This document shows, piece after piece, positions 24,883 through 32,584 of a stretch of 64,000 bases of DNA (within the stretch, counting starts at the first letter, position 1; each line of letters starts with the position of its first letter). Position numbers and translations under genes: made by a program. The stretch is from Leptonema sp964619535 (GTDB taxonomy: Bacteria; Spirochaetota; Leptospiria; Leptospirales; Leptonemataceae). The stretch lies in assembly GCA_964619535.1 (NCBI GenBank), contig CAZUEX010000006.1, forward strand, positions 62,001 to 126,000, in the 5' to 3' direction. The notes beneath the pieces were generated by a model, which saw only the letters and a list, made by a program, of their open reading frames with translations, was not told the DNA's origin and ran no database searches.

Positions 24883-25857
24883 ATGATCCTGGTAACCGGA
24901 GCGGCCGGCCTCATTGGGAGCGCTGTGGTCAGAGAGCTGAACCACCGAGGCCAAGACGACCTACTTCTCGTCGATCATCTTGGAACAACCGACAAATGGA
25001 AAAACCTGCGATCCCTGCGTTTTGCAGACTATCTTGAAAAGGACGACTTCAACAGACAGTTTCTCCTCGAAGATAATGCCCTCTGGAAAAGGATCACCGG
25101 CATCGTGCATCTCGGGGCCTGCAGCTCTACCATAGAGATGGATGCCTCGTATCTTATAGAGAACAACTTTTCCTTCTCAAAACGACTGGCCGAATGCGCC
25201 ATTGCAAACGGCATTCGCATGGTCTATGCCTCAAGCGCGGCCACTTACGGCAATGGCGAATGCGGCTTCCAGGACGACGAGGCAACGATTGAGGATCTTC
25301 GACCGCTTAACCCATACGGCTATTCGAAGCAGATCTTCGACCTGTACCTTAAGCGACGTGGCTTCGATGGATTCGCCGGAATCAAATACTTCAACATCTT
25401 CGGACCCAATGAACAGCATAAGGGGCCGATGATCTCGATGGTACTTCGCGGCTTCAGGCAGATCCAGGAAACGGGAGAACTGAGACTATTCAAGAGCTAC
25501 CATCCAGACTACGAAGACGGAAAACAGGTGCGGGACTTCCTCTACGTAAAAGACGCGGCCCGCATGACCGTATTCCTTCTGCTCGATGCTGTCGATGCAT
25601 CGGGCCTTTTTAACGTGGGCAGCGGTATTGCCTCTACCTGGATCGAATTGGGTGAGGCCATCTTTGCTGCAATGGACAGAAAACCGAACATTGTATTCAT
25701 TGATATGCCCGAGTCGCTACGACCGAACTATCAGTATTTCACACAGGCTCCGATACAGAAGCTGCGACGTGCAGGCTACAAGGCAGAAATCACGCCTTTG
25801 CATGAGGCCGTATCGGACTACGTGCGCAACTACCTGATTCCGGGAAATCAGGCCTGA
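24883..25857 (+). CDS. hldD: ADP-L-glycero-D-manno-heptose 6-epimerase
   Basis: 324 residues. Extended short-chain dehydrogenase with nucleotide loop VTGAAGLIGSAVV, the family stretch VDHLGTTDKWKNLRSLRFADYLEKDDF, the catalytic YGYSK, and INIFGPNEQHKGPM plus the KSYHPDYEDGKQVRDFLYVKD region diagnostic of RfaD/HldD. It inverts C6 of ADP-heptose to make the L,D form used in the LPS inner core, which implies an LPS-bearing outer membrane. The gene stands apart from the polysaccharide locus at 49-63 kb. A short GTTCTTTACAGAAC hairpin lies in the 40 bases before it. Confidence 0.92.
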   Translation: MILVTGAAGLIGSAVVRELNHRGQDDLLLVDHLGTTDKWKNLRSLRFADYLEKDDFNRQFLLEDNALWKRITGIVHLGACSSTIEMDASYLIENNFSFSKRLAECAIANGIRMVYASSAATYGNGECGFQDDEATIEDLRPLNPYGYSKQIFDLYLKRRGFDGFAGIKYFNIFGPNEQHKGPMISMVLRGFRQIQETGELRLFKSYHPDYEDGKQVRDFLYVKDAARMTVFLLLDAVDASGLFNVGSGIASTWIELGEAIFAAMDRKPNIVFIDMPESLRPNYQYFTQAPIQKLRRAGYKAEITPLHEAVSDYVRNYLIPGNQA

Positions 25858-26771
25858 CCGGCCCGGTGCGTTTCAAAATGCTGACGGGTTAGACGGATCA
25901 CCTCTTCGGGCCTTTCCGAAAGCATGTTATGCCCCACACCCTCTACAACGTGCAGATCGGCCCCCAGGGCCTCTGCAATCGTGCGCCCCTGAGACACAGG
26001 GATGATACGATCCTCTGAGCCCCAGATCAGGCTTACGGGAAGATCGCACTGCTGTAGCTGGCTTTCCGTTAAGAAAACCTCATCCGGACGTTCCATCGTA
26101 TTCTCTGCCAGGTAAACAAAGCCTGGAGAAGACCATCGATGCAGCAGGCCTTGCAGAAGGGACTCCGGCAAATCCTCCACCCTCTGATCCAGGCCATGGT
26201 GCAGCTCCAGAAGCAGCTGTTGCACCTCTTCGGTAGAATGGGGAAAGAAGCGGCGACGCAGGCGTTCCAGCTCTTCCCGCGACGGAAGAAGCGCACCCGG
26301 CGCCACAGCCACGAGGGATGAAAGGCCAGGCTCATGACGTCCTGCATACAGATGCATCTGCAGAGCCAGAAGGCCACCCATGGAATGCGTAAGCAGGTGA
26401 AAGGGACCGTTACAGAGAGAACGGAGAAAGCGATACAGAGACCGGTAAATCGCAGGCCCCCTCCACAGTTCCCGGATTGGAGGCATAGTCGATCCCCCGT
26501 GTCCGGGTAGATCCACAACGATAATGCGAAAGTCCTGCATCAAGGAAGCAACGACGTGACGAAAGGCAAAGCCGCGATCGAGAAAACCATGGAGCAGAAC
26601 AAGAGGCGGACCTCCCCGATCCTTTCGCTCTGCATAGTAAACAAAGCGCTGACCGTCATGCCTTACTGTGAAACGGCGCAACCCGAGCCGGGCAAAGCGA
26701 CCGGCATGCCGGAAGTCCCTGTAACGAAGAATCAGGCCCCCTGCAAGGGCTCTGTAATCTACGGTCTTCAC
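25848..26771 (-). CDS. Alpha/beta-hydrolase
   Basis: About 307 residues from the GTG at 26771, just past the Bfd-like gene's stop; further upstream the frame is open but overlaps that gene. The alpha/beta-hydrolase signature is complete: PLVLLHGFLD, IIVVDLPGHGGS, nucleophile elbow LLTHSMGGLLAL (Ser), acid in LIWGSEDRIIPVSQG and final histidine in VEGVGHNMLSERPEEV. The specific ester or amide substrate is unknown. The 3' end overlaps the convergent hldD gene by 10 bases. Confidence 0.75.
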   Translation of the reverse strand: MKTVDYRALAGGLILRYRDFRHAGRFARLGLRRFTVRHDGQRFVYYAERKDRGGPPLVLLHGFLDRGFAFRHVVASLMQDFRIIVVDLPGHGGSTMPPIRELWRGPAIYRSLYRFLRSLCNGPFHLLTHSMGGLLALQMHLYAGRHEPGLSSLVAVAPGALLPSREELERLRRRFFPHSTEEVQQLLLELHHGLDQRVEDLPESLLQGLLHRWSSPGFVYLAENTMERPDEVFLTESQLQQCDLPVSLIWGSEDRIIPVSQGRTIAEALGADLHVVEGVGHNMLSERPEEVIRLTRQHFETHRAGQA

Positions 26772-26776
26772 AGATA

Positions 26777-27013
26777 TCAGTATTCGGACCAGAGCAAGGG
26801 CTGCTTGCTGAGCTCGGCCTCGCGTCTCATACGCTCCGCAGCATAGGCCCTGGCAAGATCCAGGGCGCAGCCCGTGCACCGACGCCCTGCACCGGTGATT
26901 CTCTGAAATTCAATCAGAGCAGGCAGGTCCTTCTCGCTGCGCTCGGACAGGAAACGTCGCATTTGACGACGGCCCATCCTCGTGCAATGGCAGATCACTC
27001 CCCGCTCTTCCAT
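26777..27013 (-). CDS. BFD-like [2Fe-2S] protein
   Basis: 78 residues. Cysteines C8, C10, C46 and C49 give C-x-C-x35-C-x2-C, the arrangement of bacterioferritin-associated ferredoxin and related [2Fe-2S] domains (ICHCTRMG...GRRCTGCALDLA). Bfd passes electrons to bacterioferritin to release iron; alone in this context it may serve another partner. The gene lies between a biotin carboxylase gene and the alpha/beta hydrolase gene, all on the minus strand with short gaps. Confidence 0.75.
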   Translation of the reverse strand: MEERGVICHCTRMGRRQMRRFLSERSEKDLPALIEFQRITGAGRRCTGCALDLARAYAAERMRREAELSKQPLLWSEY

Positions 27014-27034
27014 TCGGGTTAAGGTAAGCAGGGA

Positions 27035-29806
27035 TCAACCGAGGATCGAGCCTAAAATTTCCTCGGTGTATTTGCGCCGCTTCGCCTCTTTTTCAGCCGG
27101 AGCTTCAATGATGATCTCTTCATCAGGTTTAACCCGGAAGATGGGCTGTCCCTTTTTCACCACAATGCCATCATCCTTCACCAGCTTCTCAACGATCGTA
27201 CCCGAAAACTCTGCCGTAATCTTGTTAAACATCTTCATCACCTCAATAATGAAGATGGGATTACCGGCCTCAAAATGATCACCTTCTTCAAGGTAGGGCG
27301 GATGGGCAGGCGTTTCGCGAAAATAAATCATGCCACCTGTGGGAGCCACAATCGTATCGGCAGCGGCCGCAGGGGGCGGTGCAAGATTGCGAATCATCGC
27401 CTTCTGATTCTCGGGCTTCAGGAACTTCTCAGGAAAGATCGGATTCAGATCGTCGTCGAGAACGATATCGAGAATCTCTGATCGCTTTCCTGCAAGGATG
27501 GGCAGCTGCAGAAGCTCAAGACCGGCCTGCCATCCTGCATGAGCAGCCTGCACTCCGGCAATGAGCGAAGCATCGAGGCCAGGAAGCGAGCCAGAACGGA
27601 TTGCCTGATCAAGAGCGGCAAAGTCTGAAGCAAGGGATGAGTCGATGCGCTCCTCAAGGTCGGCATAGAACTGCAGTCCCTGATCGAGCAGCTGACGATC
27701 GTATTCCCAGATGCGCTGCAGAGGCGGAGCATCACGCCATTCCAGATGCAGGTAATGATACAGCTCATCCAGCAGACGAAGCGGATTGCGCAGCCAGCGA
27801 ACCTTTCCATCGGTGATTTCGTAGGTGCGACGGCGATGATATCCCAGCCATCCGGCAAGGAGATGTGGGCTTTGCAACAGGCACTGAATCGGGCGGCTGA
27901 TCAGCGTCATCTTTGCACCGACCACAGGGCCTGCGTCGGCTCCGAAGGTTTTCGCAGCCCATTTCGCATAGCTGCGCCAGGCATGATCCACATCGATCAT
28001 GTTCGACTCAGCAGCAAGATTGCCGGTAGCAGCCAGGTAAGGAACGGTAAAGTTCGTATCCGTTCTTGCCATGCCGTCCAGACCAAGCAGGAAGAAGATC
28101 AGTCCCATATGGAAATCGCGGTTTGTGGCAAGATCGGTTCCGCGAAGCTCCATACTTCTCAGTATGTTACCGAGCCGTTCCAGGTTTTCCGTACGATCCT
28201 TACCATACGAAACAATGAGAGCAATGTTTGAATCATAGGCTCCGGCAAGATGATAGTGAATAAAGGCCCCTGTGTCAGGGTTCCGGATCGAAATGCCCTG
28301 GTCGTCGCGGATCTCATGTTCTACAGGATCAGACCAGAATTCAATCAGACCACCTGCATGCGGTTGCAGGGCGTCATTCATGGCATTCAGTCGCACCTCA
28401 CCACCGGCAGGATTCCGCAGATAACGTTCGGGACGGGGAAGTCTGTCACCATGAGCGGCACAGAGAACCATCGCCTCAACCAGCGACTCCACATCGAAAT
28501 ATTCGTCGGGATTCTCGGGATTACGGAACCGCAGGCCATAGACCATTTCGGTAACACGGTGCTCCACCTGGATACGTGTATTGACTTCCATGAAGTAGAA
28601 ACTATGGCCCGATACAATACACTCAAACGTAGAGGCTGAATTCAAGCCAACGGCTTCGGCAAGACGCTCTGCCTGTGCTTCCATTTCGCGAAGCATAGCA
28701 CGGTCTGCATCCAGAGAGGCCGCCCATGTTTCTTTGCCGGCCTTGCGCATCCGCTCTGCTTCTGTAGCGTACAGCTCATCGGTAATCGACAGCTCCACAA
28801 GCTTCTGCTCATACATCTGAACCGAGCAGTCGCGCCCGCCCAGGGCAATGGCCCATTTGCCGTTTCCGATGAGCTGAATCTCATTATGGCGGGTATTCTC
28901 GATGTTCATCTCGATCAGGAAGTTTTTGTTATCCGCCGGACCGAGAGCTCTCGATTCGGATAACACTTCCAGGACCATGCCAGGCACTTCATCAGCAGAG
29001 GTAACGATTCGCTGGCCTTTACCACCACCTCCGCCAATAAACTTAAGACGAATACGACGACCGGGATTCTCTTTCAGGATGCGATCCACTTCCTGGCGGG
29101 CACGCTCCTGCAGCTCCTCGGTCGTGATCAGGCCAACGCCCTTCTGGTAGCCCGCTTCAAGGATCCGTTCCGCCTGGTCTTCCAGAGACTCACAGGCATT
29201 GATGGCATCCATATCGGGCTCCACGCCCTGCTCTCTGGCAAGAGAAAGCATGCCTTCGAGGGTGCCACCGGCTTTCGCAAGGAATGTTACCGACGTAATG
29301 TTATCAAGGCCCGGTGTTACAGAAACACCCACCTGTCGTGCCAGCTTTTTGGCCTGGTCTTTCGCTCCCAGGGAGTGGTGTACCCGTGCTGCGGGCCCGA
29401 CAAAGCCAAGGCCTGCCTTTTCAATCGACTCTACAAATTCAGCGTCTTCGGCCATAAAGCCGTAACCTGCAAAGACATGTGTATAGCCATGTGTTTTGCA
29501 GATCTGTATAATCGTATCAATGCGTTCCAGGCGCTCTTCCCGGTTCGCACCTGTATAATCCGGGATGCGGTGCACGCGATCCTGATCGGGAATCTGACGA
29601 ATTTCGGGTGCAAGGGTTTGTGGATATGTGACCGAATCCTTTTCTGAAAGCAAAATTCCGTAACGGATGCCCAGCGAATCGAACACATCCATGGCCTCTT
29701 TTCGAATCGGACCGCGACAGACGATAAGGATGCTTACATGATTGCAGGCAAAGCTGCGAATAAAGGGACTGGTCTCATTCAGATACCGTATATTGTTTTC
29801 GCTCAT
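27035..29806 (-). CDS. Biotin carboxylase fused to biotin carrier domain
   Basis: 923 residues. The N-terminal half is a biotin-carboxylase ATP-grasp module: GYGFMAEDAEFVESIEKAGLGFVGP, an ATP lid IGGGGGKGQRIV, and MEVNTRIQVEHRVTEMVYG. Compared with the usual ~450-residue subunit there is an insertion of about 70 residues between VTPGLDNI and IRLKFIGGGGG. The C-terminal ~80 residues are a biotinyl domain with the lysine in IIEVMKMFNK (usual form EAMKM). A ~350-residue unfamiliar middle section lies between. It should carboxylate its own biotin; the acyl-CoA carboxyltransferase is not in the window, so the final substrate is unknown. Confidence 0.85.
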   Translation of the reverse strand: MSENNIRYLNETSPFIRSFACNHVSILIVCRGPIRKEAMDVFDSLGIRYGILLSEKDSVTYPQTLAPEIRQIPDQDRVHRIPDYTGANREERLERIDTIIQICKTHGYTHVFAGYGFMAEDAEFVESIEKAGLGFVGPAARVHHSLGAKDQAKKLARQVGVSVTPGLDNITSVTFLAKAGGTLEGMLSLAREQGVEPDMDAINACESLEDQAERILEAGYQKGVGLITTEELQERARQEVDRILKENPGRRIRLKFIGGGGGKGQRIVTSADEVPGMVLEVLSESRALGPADNKNFLIEMNIENTRHNEIQLIGNGKWAIALGGRDCSVQMYEQKLVELSITDELYATEAERMRKAGKETWAASLDADRAMLREMEAQAERLAEAVGLNSASTFECIVSGHSFYFMEVNTRIQVEHRVTEMVYGLRFRNPENPDEYFDVESLVEAMVLCAAHGDRLPRPERYLRNPAGGEVRLNAMNDALQPHAGGLIEFWSDPVEHEIRDDQGISIRNPDTGAFIHYHLAGAYDSNIALIVSYGKDRTENLERLGNILRSMELRGTDLATNRDFHMGLIFFLLGLDGMARTDTNFTVPYLAATGNLAAESNMIDVDHAWRSYAKWAAKTFGADAGPVVGAKMTLISRPIQCLLQSPHLLAGWLGYHRRRTYEITDGKVRWLRNPLRLLDELYHYLHLEWRDAPPLQRIWEYDRQLLDQGLQFYADLEERIDSSLASDFAALDQAIRSGSLPGLDASLIAGVQAAHAGWQAGLELLQLPILAGKRSEILDIVLDDDLNPIFPEKFLKPENQKAMIRNLAPPPAAAADTIVAPTGGMIYFRETPAHPPYLEEGDHFEAGNPIFIIEVMKMFNKITAEFSGTIVEKLVKDDGIVVKKGQPIFRVKPDEEIIIEAPAEKEAKRRKYTEEILGSILG

Positions 29807-29910
29807 TTCGGGCCTTTTCTCGTAGTTTGATCTTCCTGCCGTGTGTTTTCAGAACCGACAATGTAATTGGATCACGTTCGGCTGCAGAATCTCTATTCAG
29901 GCATGCACCG

Positions 29911-31371
29911 TCAATTGACTTTTTCCGCCGAGTCCGTGCCGATATGATCCACAAGCTCAATGGTTCTTTGACCGGACAGTGCCCGGTACACCACGTCGTA
30001 ATCATTACCGGCATTCCACATCATCCAGCCTTCGCCTCCACCGGCCTCGCTCCCACGGATCTGGCGCAGGATGTAATCTTCGCCATAATGGCTTACCCGC
30101 CAGCGAAAGGCCTGTAACCATGGCCTGACGGTCACCCTCGATCCCATAATCCTGCGCACCTTCTCATTACCGGTACGGTAAAAGTGTTCCGGCTCATCGG
30201 CCGGCTGCGCAAAGCCATCAAAACCCCGGTTAAAGTGCGACGGATACAGCATCGGCGAGACGACATCGACATAAGGAGCAAAGGCTTCCAATCGCTGTCC
30301 GGTGCTGTTACGATCCGCCTCCTCACCCCAGGCGAGAATACCAAAAACGTCCACCGCAAGCTTCACATCTGTGAAGCGCGTCAAAACCCAGGCCGCAGAC
30401 AGGAAGCTTTTCAGATGCTCCGTCTTATCGAGCGGTGTCTGCACTCCATAGTAGCGTGCGCCGCTGAGATCGCCCTCAGCCGGGTAGCGTATATAATCCA
30501 GCTGTATCTCATCGACTCCACGCTGTACGAGTTCGTGGATGATCTTCAGGTTATAAAGTTGCACATCGGGATGGCCGGGATCGACCCAGATGGGCCTGCC
30601 CTTTACCAGCAGCTTCCCCGTCGGCGAATTCACATCCTCGATGGCAAGGTCGGGACGCGCCCTGGCAAGATTGGCATCCTGAAAAAGTGCAACCCGGGCA
30701 ATGACATAGATGTCGTTCCGGTGCAGGTAATCGATCATCTTATCGAGATCCGGAATCGATGCCCGGTGTTTTCGATACCGCTCTACCTCGGCAATGGACG
30801 ACACGTAGCTAACCACACCCGGTATGTCTTTCACATCGAAGACCAGACCATTGGCGCCTGCCTTTTTCATCCGGCGCACCTCTGCCTCGATTCGTCCGGG
30901 TACGGCATTTTCGCCGCGCAGATAAATGGCCCGTATGGGCCCCTGCTTCTTAAGAGGACGGTTTACCAGAGGTTGTAATATAGGCCTCGGAATGCGGATC
31001 AACGCTCCTTCTCTACACCGATTGCCTGCCTGTAAAATGGGATTCTCGCGCACGAGCTCCTTCTCAAGCTCATCTCGCGAAAAGATATGGGAATGCGAAT
31101 AATACAGTCGTGCAAGCTTGCGAACGGTCTGTCCCTTGCTGCATTCATGAAAGATATTCTGTGCAACTGCATCAAGACGGCCTCCTTCGGGCAGAACAAG
31201 GGGCCTCGGAGCTTCAGCAACGGGCGGATGCTGTTCTGCGCGGTACAGTAAGAGGCCTCCAGCCACGAACAACAAAACGCCTGTAGAGAATAACAGATAG
31301 CTCTGCTTTAGAACATAGAAAGACCAGACAGACTGAAAGAGCCGAAGCAGGGCAGAGGCAAGTCGATTCAT
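29911..31371 (-). CDS. Membrane-anchored DUF4015 putative glycoside hydrolase
   Basis: 486 residues. A single N-terminal membrane anchor (SYLLFSTGVLLFVAGGLLLY, about 25-44) is followed by a LysM-like region (GQTVRKLARLYYSHSHIFSRDELEKELVRENP) and, from about residue 145, the DUF4015 TIM-barrel domain: IRAIYLRG, GLVFDVKDIPG, YVIARVALFQD, EIQLDYIRYPAEG, AVDVFGI and VSPMLYPSH. Members are thought to cleave polysaccharide, possibly peptidoglycan or capsule; no reaction is established. It is periplasmic, tethered to the inner membrane. Confidence 0.75.
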   Translation of the reverse strand: MNRLASALLRLFQSVWSFYVLKQSYLLFSTGVLLFVAGGLLLYRAEQHPPVAEAPRPLVLPEGGRLDAVAQNIFHECSKGQTVRKLARLYYSHSHIFSRDELEKELVRENPILQAGNRCREGALIRIPRPILQPLVNRPLKKQGPIRAIYLRGENAVPGRIEAEVRRMKKAGANGLVFDVKDIPGVVSYVSSIAEVERYRKHRASIPDLDKMIDYLHRNDIYVIARVALFQDANLARARPDLAIEDVNSPTGKLLVKGRPIWVDPGHPDVQLYNLKIIHELVQRGVDEIQLDYIRYPAEGDLSGARYYGVQTPLDKTEHLKSFLSAAWVLTRFTDVKLAVDVFGILAWGEEADRNSTGQRLEAFAPYVDVVSPMLYPSHFNRGFDGFAQPADEPEHFYRTGNEKVRRIMGSRVTVRPWLQAFRWRVSHYGEDYILRQIRGSEAGGGEGWMMWNAGNDYDVVYRALSGQRTIELVDHIGTDSAEKVN

Positions 31372-31481
31372 AAACCTGGGTTCAATCCCCGCCCGATGGG
31401 ATGGACGTCAACAACGAAACCTGTCGCTCAACCGTATTGTTTCGTTGACGTTGCACTCTGCATGTGTTTATTTCAGGCTCT

Positions 31482-32048
31482 ATGCACATTACGATTCTCT
31501 CTGCTTCACCACGCGAAAACAGCGCGTCTCTTCGCGTGGCAAAGGCAATCCAGAAGCAGCTCAATCAGCACACCACAGAGGTAATCGACTTCCACGAAAA
31601 CGACATCCCCATGGTGGGTCGAGGCACACTGGAACCCAACTCGTTAACAGAATTTCAGCAGCGCTGGGTCAACAGCTTGAAAGCAGCACAGCTCATTCTG
31701 TGCGTCGTACCTGAATACAACTGGATCATGCCCGGCGAATGGATTGATGCCTGGCATCAGACCGGAAAACCTCCCTTTGCCCATCTACTTGATGGCAAGG
31801 TCTTCGCGGTCGTCGGTGTTTCAGCAGGAAGAGGGGGCAGGCTGCCTGCTCTGGAAACGCAGCAGCTGTTAAACAAGCTGATCAGCTTTCTCGGGCAGAC
31901 ATCGATTGTGGCTCCGGCGATCTTCGAAAGTCATGAAACGGAAAAGAACGTCGACGAGAACGGGAACCTGATCGGCGGCGATATCTACGAGAGTGCCTTA
32001 CAGCGATTTCTGCGCCTTGTCATCGAAACGACAGAACACTGGAAATAA
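31482..32048 (+). CDS. NAD(P)H-dependent FMN reductase-family flavoprotein
   Basis: 188 residues from the ATG at 31482, where similarity begins. The FMN-phosphate loop ILSASPRENSASLRVAKAI and the later VPEYNWIMPGEWIDAWHQTG and VVGVSAGRGGRLPALETQQLLNKL match the NADPH-dependent FMN reductase/azoreductase group of flavodoxin-fold enzymes. Typical reactions are reduction of flavins, quinones or chromate. It stands alone between a divergent DUF4015 gene and a convergent HiPIP gene, with a bidirectional terminator behind it. Confidence 0.8.
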   Translation: MHITILSASPRENSASLRVAKAIQKQLNQHTTEVIDFHENDIPMVGRGTLEPNSLTEFQQRWVNSLKAAQLILCVVPEYNWIMPGEWIDAWHQTGKPPFAHLLDGKVFAVVGVSAGRGGRLPALETQQLLNKLISFLGQTSIVAPAIFESHETEKNVDENGNLIGGDIYESALQRFLRLVIETTEHWK

Positions 32049-32073
32049 TAGCGGTTAACGAAGGTCCAACAAA

Positions 32074-32095
32074 AAAGCGGCCCGAAGGCCGCTTT
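32074..32095. terminator. Bidirectional terminator between convergent genes
   Basis: AAAGCGGCC - CGAA - GGCCGCTTT, a 9 bp perfect stem with A/T at the base on both strands. It lies between the FMN reductase (plus strand) and the HiPIP gene (minus strand) and can end both. Confidence 0.85.
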
Positions 32096-32105
32096 GCTGT
32101 GTCAT

Positions 32106-32444
32106 TCAGGCTTTCTGTACCCACGAAGTGCAGTAACCAGCAGGATTGATCGGTCCCTTCAGCAGGTTGCAGGCACCACAGGATGCACCGGGCTCTGGAG
32201 CAACATAAAGAGCGCAGTTATCACAGCGCTTGGCCGGATCAGCTGTTTTCTCAACATACTGAAGGTTCTTACGCTGTTGAATATCTTCGGGCGAAAGTCC
32301 TGTTGTATCGTCGCAGAATACGCCCGGCGCTTCAGCCGCCTGTTCTTCTTTTTTACAAGCAGCAAGGATCGCTCCGGCGCCTGCTACGGCTGCCCCGGTT
32401 ACGAGTCCTTTAAAAAGAAAGTCTTTACGGGAGATTTGATCCAT
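32106..32444 (-). CDS. High-potential iron-sulfur protein, lipoprotein-type
   Basis: 112 residues from the ATG at 32444, which has a GGAGG eight bases upstream. The N-terminus has a twin-arginine-like SRKDFLFKG (Arg-Lys) and a lipobox ILAAC with Cys30. The [4Fe-4S] ligands fit HiPIP: C74-x2-C77-x14-C92-x12-C105, in RCDNCALY, GACNLL and GYCTSW; C44 and C89 are extra. HiPIPs are periplasmic carriers to terminal oxidases or reaction centres and must be folded before Tat export. Here it may be both Tat-exported and lipid-anchored. A strong C-tract palindrome lies 98 bases upstream. Confidence 0.85.
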   Translation of the reverse strand: MDQISRKDFLFKGLVTGAAVAGAGAILAACKKEEQAAEAPGVFCDDTTGLSPEDIQQRKNLQYVEKTADPAKRCDNCALYVAPEPGASCGACNLLKGPINPAGYCTSWVQKA

Positions 32445-32541
32445 CGAGTAGCCTCCATTTTCTATTGGTATGAGTGCGGACTTCCGCATCAGCTAAGACA
32501 ATTCTTAAGTACTGCCATGTAAAATGCATTTTCCCGGGAGA

Positions 32542-32557
32542 ACCCCCAGGGGGTATA
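32542..32557. promoter_or_regulatory. C-tract/G-tract palindrome upstream of the HiPIP gene
   Basis: ACCCCC-A-GGGGGT (32542-32554) is a perfect palindrome, extended on one side by ATA. On the minus strand it reads TATACCCCCTGGGGGT, sharing TATACCCCCT with the palindrome at 16100-16121. The form is like operators of CsoR-family sensors. It lies between the GH3 gene (ends 32585) and the HiPIP gene on the same strand, so HiPIP control is the natural reading. Confidence 0.4.
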
Positions 32558-32584
32558 AAATTTTTGCCTTTATGTTACTGAGAC

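Noticed and set aside
30184..30978. 264-codon plus-strand ORF opposite the DUF4015 gene
   Set aside because: No signature, and the opposite strand has a clear domain.
31374..31396. T-arm-like GGTTCAATCC as a possible tRNA
   Set aside because: The stem pairs only partly and no acceptor, D or anticodon arm can be built around it.
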